Shown here piece by piece: positions 33,872 through 41,641 of a stretch of DNA of 51,239 nt; positions within the stretch are counted from its first letter, which is position 1; each line of letters begins with the position of its first letter. The stretch covers positions 1 through 51,239 of the forward strand of contig JANQEU010000021.1 of NCBI GenBank assembly GCA_028278225.1, read 5' to 3'. The notes under the pieces are model-generated. The model saw nothing but the letters and a program-made list of their open reading frames with translations, had not been told where the DNA came from and ran no database searches. The stretch is from Cyclobacteriaceae bacterium (GTDB taxonomy: Bacteria > Bacteroidota > Bacteroidia > Cytophagales > Cyclobacteriaceae). Position numbers and translations under genes: made by a program.

Positions 33872-33941
33872 TCAACTGTTCAACCGTTTAACTGTTTAAC
33901 CATTTGACTACTCTACAGTTAACTAACTATCAACTAATTCC
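33856..33941. repeat. Inverted repeat spanning two convergent gene ends
   Basis: GGAATTAGTTGAT at 33856-33868 and ATCAACTAATTCC at 33929-33941 are perfect 13-bp arms about 60 bp apart. The left arm holds the last codons of the decarboxylase gene and the right arm those of the CHAT gene, with both stop codons at or in the arms. Between the arms are several near-copies of a CAACtGTTTAAC-like unit. It may act as a two-way terminator or mark an old duplication event. Confidence 0.7.
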
Positions 33942-36900
33942 CAACCATCACAAAAGCGCCCCAGAAATAAGGATGATCAAATTCCTCACGAACAGATAGC
34001 TGTGCCTGCTCGAATGCTTTGTTTTTAGGCATACCTGTCAGCCAGTTTTCGTAAAAATGTGTCATCAATTGTTGAGTGGCTTCATCATTTACTTTCCATA
34101 GGCTCATGATCAATGATTCTGTACCAGCTACCTGGAAAGCCCTCTGCAAACCATATACTCCCTCCCCACTCTTCACTTCCCCCCTTCCTGTTTCGCAAGC
34201 TGACAACACAACAAGGTCCGTATTATTCAGATCAAGATTCATCGCCTCGTAAGCAGTGAAAATCCCATTTTCCGTCCTGTTTTCATATTCACCCTTTACC
34301 GTCTGGGCAGCCCCAGCCAGCAACAGCCCTGATCTTAGTAACGGATCTTTCCGGCTCTGTCCGGCCCGTACCCCCAGTTGCAATTGTTTTTTATCACTTA
34401 CATCATCCAGGAAAAAGCCATGTGTAGCTATATGTAGTACACGGGGATTATTTACTTCTTTCAATATTTCTTCCAGTGCCTCTGTCCCCAGGTAGAGCTC
34501 AGCCTCCCACTGGTTGCGGGACAGGATCTGTTCGATAGTTTCAGTCTCTGTTTTGGTACCGGGCAATTCAGTAAAACCAAACCTGGCCAGGTCTATGTCA
34601 CGTTCTAATGTTCTGCTCCTTTCAATCGCTCTTTCTATGACAATGTTTTCGATCGAACTGTGTGCCAGGTCGTACGTTGGAAAACCAAACAGTGCCGCTA
34701 CATTAAGGTCCATTGCTTTCTTCGTTTCCTTTTCAAGCAAAAGGATATCTCTCGTGCTGGTGAGTACCTGTACGTTGTAGTGGTCCAGTACGTAGCTGCC
34801 ATCCGGCCGCCTGAAAGTATTTACATTGATCTGGTTGTAAACCGCGTCAGGCGAAAAATACACGAGCGTCTTTCCATTCAGCTTTTCATCAATTACCTGC
34901 CAAAAATTTGAATACGAATATGGATCTTCCGTTCTAAAATTGATGGATGCCCGATAGCTTTTGAAGTACTTATTTTCCAGCTCTTTCCCATTGGGTAAAA
35001 TCACCAATTCAGGACTCCTCCTGGTTTCGCTTGTAAGTATCAGCGCTGCATAAATCACCGAATCAGTAACCTGTTTATCAAAATACCGGAAGCGTATCAT
35101 TTCTACAGCTGCTTCATTCTCCTTCAGATTCCTCTGAATATCGCGCCAGCGTATCTTTTTGGCACGTTCTTCTTTACGAAGATTTTCTGCATTAAGGCTC
35201 AACTGTTTTTCATAGTCATTTGCCAGAGTTTCGAGTGAATCCAGATCAATTGCTTCCTGCTGCAACTGTTCATCCGTGTATCCATAATACTTTGCAAGTC
35301 TCTCCTTAATATCGACATACTCGAAATACCTGGCTGTCAATACGGAATCTCCGCTATTCATAATCCTTCGCCGCTCTTTTGTACTCGTGCTTAGTAGAAT
35401 GGATTTAATCTGTAGCTGGTTGTCGTACATTTGCCCGATCGCCTTTGGTTTTTCATTTCCAGCCGCCAGGGCGTAACTGTTGAAATATTCAAAATTGGCC
35501 TTGTGAGAATCCCAGAAATTAGCCTTTTCACTTTCGGACATGTAGGCAAAATCCGTATTGATCTTTTTCAGTAATTTTTCTGTAACCGATAGCCAGTATT
35601 GCTCGGCCAGATCGAGCTTGCCCCATGCCAGGTAGAGAGCAGCCATATTGTCCTCATAATTTACCAGCTCAAGGTCCGTTACGGTTGTTTTATATTCAAA
35701 TCTTTTTGCCCCTTCCAGGTATAACTTCTCCGCCATCTCATGGTTGTCCTGCATCAGGTACACAAAAGCGAGGTTGTTTGAATAGGTGAAGTAATCAAAA
35801 TTTTCCTTGCCCCAGATCCTCATGGCTCCATCCCTGCATTTGGTCAGATAGTAATACGCCGAATCTATCTGATTGATATCCGAGTAAACCAATCCCAACA
35901 TACTAAATGCACTGAAATAGTCTTGCTCCCGGACGCTCTCAATACTGTCCAGGTATTGTACGCTTTGCTGGAGTCTCTCCTTGGCCAGATCAGGTCTGCC
36001 CCACCATCGATACATTTGTCCAAATTCGCGCAATACATCCGTATGCGTATAGCTGAACTTTCCGTAGTTTTCCTCAGTAAGCGCAAGCAGATCCTCATAG
36101 ATTTCCTCCGCCTCGACATATCTGCCCAGTGCATCGTATAGCCGGGCCAGGTTCCACCGCGCTTCCATATAATCCCAGGAATTTCTTCCCATTACTTCCA
36201 GCTGCACCTCAACTATCAACTTCCTTATGGATTCTGCTTGACGGTAGTTTTCGAGGTAGTAGTAAATATCTCCGAGGAGTTCAGCGTAGTAGGCATATTT
36301 CTGATTTCTTTCACCATGTGCTTTCTTTACTATGTTGGCGGCCGGTATAAGGTAATGCAGCGCTTTTTCGATTTTGCCGTTGCCCTTGTAAAATCTTCCG
36401 ATTTCTCTCAGGTAATATGCATGATCTTCATGCGAAGCGCCATACACTCTTTGGGAAATTGCTATCATCTCCTTAAACCGTTTTTCAGCTTCGGGCAGAT
36501 TCTCCATAAAGTCATAAGTGTCAGCACTGGCCTGGAGCATGTCGAGATAATTCTCATTGTATTTGTCTGAAAAGGCAAGAAGTAAATTTTCAATTTCCTT
36601 AAAAACCTGGAGGGCCTCATCGTACTGTTTGTTGATCCTGTAGGTCACGCCCAGAGCGTTTAATGTACGGAGGTAAGACTGGTTGTATTTGCCTATTACC
36701 TTTTCCTTTATCTCGATGGATTGTTTATAGAAAACAATGGCATTCTGATACTTTCCAATTACACGATTGTGATAACCAAGCTGCGCCAGCAAACCAGCAT
36801 AATCGATGTGGTCTTTCCCATAGGCCTTTTCGAAGGAATTGAGGGCCCTCAACAGATATTTTCCACCTTCGTCATAGTTTTCCTGATCCTCATAAGTATC

Positions 36901-39900
36901 AGCTATATATGATAAGACCCAGGCTATGTCACTTGGGCTGGATTCGAGCTGCTCATAGATATCGAGTGATGCCTGAAAGTATTCCCTGGCCAATTCGTAA
37001 TTATATTCGGAATAAGCGACATTCCCCAGGTATCTGAGCGCCCTCGCCTCGTATAAGCCACCTGTCTGGTTAAACTTTTCAAGGTAGCGGAGGACATGAT
37101 TGTACTGTTTTTTGGCATTTTCGTAATCCCGCGAACCCTTCAGGAATTGACCGTATAACAACATCGAATGAACATAGTTACCGTTATAATTCTCCTCATC
37201 GCGAAAAATAGAAATTGCTTTTTGATAGCTGTCTCTCGCTATATCCAGATCATCGGGATACACTTCCTTTTGACAAATGGAAAGGCCCCAGTAAGCCTCC
37301 CCCATCAAGTCCCTTCCGTCAAATGAGGCATGCTGTAGTTCTTTAAGTGCATATTCACAGAGTTCTATGGATTCCTGGTAACGATAAGTTGATAACAGCA
37401 CTTTGGCCCTGCCCAGGACAAAGTCAAAATAAACCTTGAAATGCGTGTAGTTTTGATCTTCACATTTACGTTTCCCCAAATCAAAAAAATACTCAGCGGA
37501 ATCATAAAGATCAATTCCATAGTAGTAGTCTCCCAGTTCCTGGAGATTGAATAAGAAACCCGTATAGAGCGTATCATTAAGTTCCCGGTGTTTGGCAATC
37601 GCTTTGTGATAAAATATTGCGGCACTGTCATAAAGGGTTAGCTTTTCCAGGCTATATGCCATAAATCGTAGAACGTGGGGATAATCAAAGTCCTCATCCA
37701 CACCTGTTTCATCCATATAATTTATGAGACGGTTGTAGTATGTCAATGCTTCCTCCGGCCGGTCAATATTATAACTGGCATCGCCCAGAGCCTTCATGGT
37801 GTATATAACCAACTCCTCCGGAACAGAATCCTTTGCAAAAAGATTTTCAAGCTCCTCAGTAAGAAGGCCCAGGCCTTTATTATGCTCACCACTGTTGATC
37901 GTGGCCTTTGCCAAATGTACCAGCACAATATTGCGGTCTTTATCCTTCTCAGGGTAGGTATCGATGACTGCAAGTGAACGCGCAAACATCTCAACCGCCT
38001 CAGGATAAGATTCCTGATCCGAATAGGTTAAGCCGATATCATTCAGTAAAAGTTGATAATTCCAGGATGTGTCTCCTTCAATCCTTTTTACCTCTTCGAG
38101 GGCTTCCAAATGTAGACTTATGCCCTTGTCATAATCACCAAGTTTCCTGATGATATCACCTTTAAGCACAAGGTAACCATGATAACCGGCGTCATTCCTG
38201 TCATACTCCTTTCTCCACTGTCTGCGCGCCTGGTTGCGGATCTTCGTTGCCGCTTTGCGGTCCTGTAAATCAGCGAGATTACGGGCGCTATCCCCCAGGT
38301 TTTGGAAATTGAGCAAAGTGCCTCTATGCCAATTGTCAACATAATCTTTCTTTCCATTTTTGTAGTAGGTCCACTTCCCGTGTTCCACATTATTTTCCCA
38401 GTATCCTTCCGAAGTTTTATTGCCCAGCGAGTCAAAATAAACCCACAGGCCTTCCCCTTTGTCATCCCTGGTCTCTCCCATATAATTCAGGTTCCCGTTA
38501 CGATGATAGTATTTCCATATTCCCATCCTTTCATCACCAAACTCCTCTCCTTCCTTCCTCAGGTTACCATTGTCGTAGTAATACTTCCAGTGGCCTATGG
38601 AATTTCCATTCTCATATTGACCCTCAGTTGAAAGCTTGCCATTATCGTGATAATATTGCCAGAATCCTATCTTTTTACCTAAATCAAAGCTGCCCCTGGA
38701 CTTGAGGTTACCATTGTCGAAATAATACTCGAAATACCCATTTTCCTTACCTTCGATGTATTCTCCCTTCTTCTGTAGACGGCCATCTTCCAGGTAGCTC
38801 TCGAAATACCCGTTTCCAAAGTTATTTTTGTAGATCCCTTTTGTCTTCAGTTGGCCATTGGGATAATAAAATTCCCAATATCCTTCTTTGTGGTCGCTAC
38901 CGGTCAGGACACCTTTTTCCAGCAAGTTGCCCCGTTCATCGAAGAACTCCCGGTAGCCGTTGATTGTATCTCCTTTGTATGGAGTGATACTTTGGATTTG
39001 GCCATTCGGATAGTAGAAAGTCCAGTCTCCATGATATAGTCCGTACACCATTGGTCCCTTAGCAGTAATATTTCCCTCCTCACTATAAAAAGTGATGTTA
39101 CCATGCCAGTGGTTGTCCTTTGTCTCTCCTTCAGCCTTGATTTTCCCGTTTTTATGGAAGTACGTGCAATACCCATTTTCAAGATCATCTACGTAGTGCC
39201 TTTCAGAAGATTTTTCACCGGTCTCATAATAGAATATCCATGGTCCCTGGTAGAGATCATCGACGATCTGACCCTCCTCCTGTACCTGGCCATTTTCGAA
39301 GAAATACTGGTAAAAACCATTTTTCTTCCCTTTGGAATAGGTCCCTTTGTTTGAGAAGTTACCATTTTCATAATAGCCAAGATGCATGCCTTCCTCCAGG
39401 TCATCTACATATGTGGTTTCCCATTCCACTTGTCCATTGCTGTAATAAAACGTCCATTTTCCCTGATATAACCCGTTGGTAATGGTCCCTTTTGAACGTA
39501 GCTGGCCATTGCTGTTGTAGAATTCCCAAAATCCATCGTTTTTATCATTTGTGAAATTGCCTTTCGACTGAAGATTTCCGTTGTCATGGTAGAACTCCCA
39601 GTAGCCTTCCCTCAAACCTCTCGAGAAATTGCCCTTCCCTGAAAGCTGACCATTTGGATGATAAAGTTCCCATGTGCCTTCCAGACTGTCACTTTTCATT
39701 GTCCCCTTATAGGCCAATTGTCCATCTTCATAATATTCTTCGTAAGGCCCGTTTTGAACATCGTTTACGTAATGCGTTTTGATCTGTATGTTTCCCAGGG
39801 GGTAATAGAAAATAGCCTCGCCGTGTTTGATCTCAGGCTCAAGCGAAAGCAGTCCTCCGTCCCATTGCTTGACACCGTTTATATAGAAACATTCTGTTTT

Positions 39901-40107
39901 TCCTTTCGGCCTCCCATCGACCAGGTTGACAAGACAGTAGTAATGCGCCTCTTCAACACTCTCAACAATGTTGTCATATGCACTGTCGAACATTACTACC
40001 CACTCTCCCAGGCGGTTACCCAGTGAGTCATACTTGTTGGGCCTTTCCGGTATCTGAGAAAATCCAAAGGTCGGAATGAGGCAAACAATTAAGAGTATTC
40101 GCTTCAT
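33934..40107 (-). CDS. Exported MORN-TPR-CHAT giant protein
   Basis: The 2057-residue protein has a signal peptide (MKRILLIVCLIPTFGFSQ). Residues about 90-590 are roughly 21 MORN_2-type repeats of about 23 residues, with the consensus GxWxFYxxNGQLxxKG. Residues about 610-1560 are a long run of TPR helix pairs (for example ALTYYNRLINYM and AEEIYEDLLALTEENYG). A charged helical linker leads to a CHAT domain (about 1700-2057) with the caspase-like dyad His1896 (LHIATHGFFL) and Cys1971 (VVLSACETGRG), 75 residues apart as expected, and the family end RAFQVAGTESLIMSLWKVND. It is predicted to be a periplasmic or surface cysteine protease with two repeat-type recognition regions. A TATTTTG (minus strand) at 40185-40191 is a possible -7 element. 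Confidence 0.93.
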   Translation of the reverse strand: MKRILLIVCLIPTFGFSQIPERPNKYDSLGNRLGEWVVMFDSAYDNIVESVEEAHYYCLVNLVDGRPKGKTECFYINGVKQWDGGLLSLEPEIKHGEAIFYYPLGNIQIKTHYVNDVQNGPYEEYYEDGQLAYKGTMKSDSLEGTWELYHPNGQLSGKGNFSRGLREGYWEFYHDNGNLQSKGNFTNDKNDGFWEFYNSNGQLRSKGTITNGLYQGKWTFYYSNGQVEWETTYVDDLEEGMHLGYYENGNFSNKGTYSKGKKNGFYQYFFENGQVQEEGQIVDDLYQGPWIFYYETGEKSSERHYVDDLENGYCTYFHKNGKIKAEGETKDNHWHGNITFYSEEGNITAKGPMVYGLYHGDWTFYYPNGQIQSITPYKGDTINGYREFFDERGNLLEKGVLTGSDHKEGYWEFYYPNGQLKTKGIYKNNFGNGYFESYLEDGRLQKKGEYIEGKENGYFEYYFDNGNLKSRGSFDLGKKIGFWQYYHDNGKLSTEGQYENGNSIGHWKYYYDNGNLRKEGEEFGDERMGIWKYYHRNGNLNYMGETRDDKGEGLWVYFDSLGNKTSEGYWENNVEHGKWTYYKNGKKDYVDNWHRGTLLNFQNLGDSARNLADLQDRKAATKIRNQARRQWRKEYDRNDAGYHGYLVLKGDIIRKLGDYDKGISLHLEALEEVKRIEGDTSWNYQLLLNDIGLTYSDQESYPEAVEMFARSLAVIDTYPEKDKDRNIVLVHLAKATINSGEHNKGLGLLTEELENLFAKDSVPEELVIYTMKALGDASYNIDRPEEALTYYNRLINYMDETGVDEDFDYPHVLRFMAYSLEKLTLYDSAAIFYHKAIAKHRELNDTLYTGFLFNLQELGDYYYGIDLYDSAEYFFDLGKRKCEDQNYTHFKVYFDFVLGRAKVLLSTYRYQESIELCEYALKELQHASFDGRDLMGEAYWGLSICQKEVYPDDLDIARDSYQKAISIFRDEENYNGNYVHSMLLYGQFLKGSRDYENAKKQYNHVLRYLEKFNQTGGLYEARALRYLGNVAYSEYNYELAREYFQASLDIYEQLESSPSDIAWVLSYIADTYEDQENYDEGGKYLLRALNSFEKAYGKDHIDYAGLLAQLGYHNRVIGKYQNAIVFYKQSIEIKEKVIGKYNQSYLRTLNALGVTYRINKQYDEALQVFKEIENLLLAFSDKYNENYLDMLQASADTYDFMENLPEAEKRFKEMIAISQRVYGASHEDHAYYLREIGRFYKGNGKIEKALHYLIPAANIVKKAHGERNQKYAYYAELLGDIYYYLENYRQAESIRKLIVEVQLEVMGRNSWDYMEARWNLARLYDALGRYVEAEEIYEDLLALTEENYGKFSYTHTDVLREFGQMYRWWGRPDLAKERLQQSVQYLDSIESVREQDYFSAFSMLGLVYSDINQIDSAYYYLTKCRDGAMRIWGKENFDYFTYSNNLAFVYLMQDNHEMAEKLYLEGAKRFEYKTTVTDLELVNYEDNMAALYLAWGKLDLAEQYWLSVTEKLLKKINTDFAYMSESEKANFWDSHKANFEYFNSYALAAGNEKPKAIGQMYDNQLQIKSILLSTSTKERRRIMNSGDSVLTARYFEYVDIKERLAKYYGYTDEQLQQEAIDLDSLETLANDYEKQLSLNAENLRKEERAKKIRWRDIQRNLKENEAAVEMIRFRYFDKQVTDSVIYAALILTSETRRSPELVILPNGKELENKYFKSYRASINFRTEDPYSYSNFWQVIDEKLNGKTLVYFSPDAVYNQINVNTFRRPDGSYVLDHYNVQVLTSTRDILLLEKETKKAMDLNVAALFGFPTYDLAHSSIENIVIERAIERSRTLERDIDLARFGFTELPGTKTETETIEQILSRNQWEAELYLGTEALEEILKEVNNPRVLHIATHGFFLDDVSDKKQLQLGVRAGQSRKDPLLRSGLLLAGAAQTVKGEYENRTENGIFTAYEAMNLDLNNTDLVVLSACETGRGEVKSGEGVYGLQRAFQVAGTESLIMSLWKVNDEATQQLMTHFYENWLTGMPKNKAFEQAQLSVREEFDHPYFWGAFVMVGN

Positions 40108-40352
40108 TATTATGGTAGTTGGGACCGGTTTTGAAATTACTTGATTCCCTTCAAAATCAGGTTGATTTATCTGAATTACTACATCAAAATACCGAGAGGT
40201 CGGTATGTTCTCATGCCACTTCCGGGAGTATTTGCACTAAAAAGGATCAAATTCAGGTCATTTACCTTCATTGAATATCACTAAATAAATAGTGTTAATC
40301 TACGTTTTAATACCGTTCATCGAAAGATCCGTTTCAAACACACCGCCTGTTC

Positions 40353-40360
40353 TAAATTTG
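40353..40360 (+). promoter_or_regulatory. Candidate -7 box TAAATTTG
   Basis: This exactly fits TAnnTTTG and lies 25 bp before the ATG of the beta-barrel gene at 40385. The -33 region is weak (TTT at N18). The 277-bp gap 40108-40384 otherwise contains only divergent promoter DNA for the CHAT and barrel genes. Confidence 0.55.
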
Positions 40361-40384
40361 CATTCTACCACAAAAGGTTAACCC

Positions 40385-41641
40385 ATGAAACGCTCTGTAA
40401 CCCTGGCCCAATTCCTTTTAGCGCCGCTCATTCTATTCGCTCAGTCAAATCAAAGATTGTCAGTTTTCCTGGATTGCAGCAATACCCGGTGTGACAGGCA
40501 ATTCATAATGACTGAACTTTCTGTAATCGATTATTCGATGGATCGAATAGCCTCGGATGTGCACATACTGCTTACTTCTCAAAGAAGTGGCAGCGACGGG
40601 AGAGAGTATCAGATCATCATGTATGGGCAAAGAAACTTTGGACATATCCGGGATACGCTCAATTTTGCCGTTCAGCCTATGGCGACGGATGTTGAACGTC
40701 GCGAGGCTATTGTGAACTACCTGAAATTGGGTCTCGTACCTTTCATTATTTCCAACAGTCAGCAGGAATTGATAGCTATTGACTACACGGAAAAAGAAGA
40801 ACTGTCAACGGAAAATGCCACTGAAGATCCCTGGAATTACTGGGTTTTCCGGGTCGGTGGGAACGGGAGAGTAAATCTGGATCAGAACTATACGAATACC
40901 AGGATTGGAGGTAATTTCAGAGCGAGCAGAGTGACTGATAAAAAGAAATTTTTTGTGATTGCGTGGGGGCAGAAAAACAAGTCCACATACACGTATGAAG
41001 AGGATGGAGTAACCGAAAAAACTATTGTCAACAACAATGATTATGGGTTTCGGAATTTTTTCGTCTGGAGCCTTGGTGAGAAATGGGCATATGGTTATAC
41101 CATAGGCTTCAACAGCGATTCATTTTCCAATCTGGAAAGTCAGTATTATGTCAGCCCCAGCATCGAATACAATTTCTTTCCCTACAAGGATGTAAATAAC
41201 AAGCTACTAACCTTACGATATGGAGTTGGATTCGGCAGGAATAACTATCAGGATACAACTATTTACAATAAGATCAATGAGGGCATCACAGCTCAGTACC
41301 TGAGTCTGGCCTCCGAATTCAACCAGAAATTCGGTGTCATTGAAATAGGCATGAAGTATCAGCATTTCTATCATGACCTTGGATTAAATAACCTCAGCTT
41401 CGATGCGCAGTTTGAAATACGGATTACCGGAAATTTGTCCGTTGATATTTATTTGTACGGAGCATTGGTACATGATCAGATCTACCTGGCCAGAGGTGAT
41501 GCCTCAGCCGAAGATGTACTTACACGGGTGAGAGAGCTCGAAAGTAGTTTTGAGTTTAACACATGGTTTGGTATCAATTATCGGTTCGGGTCCAGGATCA
41601 ACAATTTCGTAAATCCCAGATTCGGAAGCCGTGGAATTTAA
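40385..41641 (+). CDS. Outer-membrane beta-barrel protein
   Basis: The 418-residue protein has a signal peptide (to about FAQSNQ). The first part (residues 25-120) has VFLDCSNTRCDRQFIMTEL, ASDVHILLTSQRSGSDGREY and FGHIRDTLNFAVQPMATD, a periplasmic-type domain that recurs at the start of Bacteroidota outer-membrane proteins and carries a Cys pair. The second part is strand-rich with alternating residues, such as YGFRNFFVWSLGEKWAYGYT and FGVIEIGMKYQHFYHDLGLN, ending in NYRFGSRINNFVNPRFG. It is probably an outer-membrane barrel, divergent from the CHAT gene by 277 bp. Its stop codon overlaps the stop of the convergent glycoside hydrolase gene. Confidence 0.7.
   Translation: MKRSVTLAQFLLAPLILFAQSNQRLSVFLDCSNTRCDRQFIMTELSVIDYSMDRIASDVHILLTSQRSGSDGREYQIIMYGQRNFGHIRDTLNFAVQPMATDVERREAIVNYLKLGLVPFIISNSQQELIAIDYTEKEELSTENATEDPWNYWVFRVGGNGRVNLDQNYTNTRIGGNFRASRVTDKKKFFVIAWGQKNKSTYTYEEDGVTEKTIVNNNDYGFRNFFVWSLGEKWAYGYTIGFNSDSFSNLESQYYVSPSIEYNFFPYKDVNNKLLTLRYGVGFGRNNYQDTTIYNKINEGITAQYLSLASEFNQKFGVIEIGMKYQHFYHDLGLNNLSFDAQFEIRITGNLSVDIYLYGALVHDQIYLARGDASAEDVLTRVRELESSFEFNTWFGINYRFGSRINNFVNPRFGSRGI

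Noticed and set aside
35865-39587. Several ORFs of 60-115 residues on both strands in the CHAT gene
   Set aside because: They are out-of-frame readings of the repetitive MORN and TPR coding sequence.
33934-40107. Type III-E CRISPR (craspase-like) locus
   Set aside because: The CHAT protein has a signal peptide and MORN repeats, and no gRAMP/Cas7-11, Cas1 or array is nearby.
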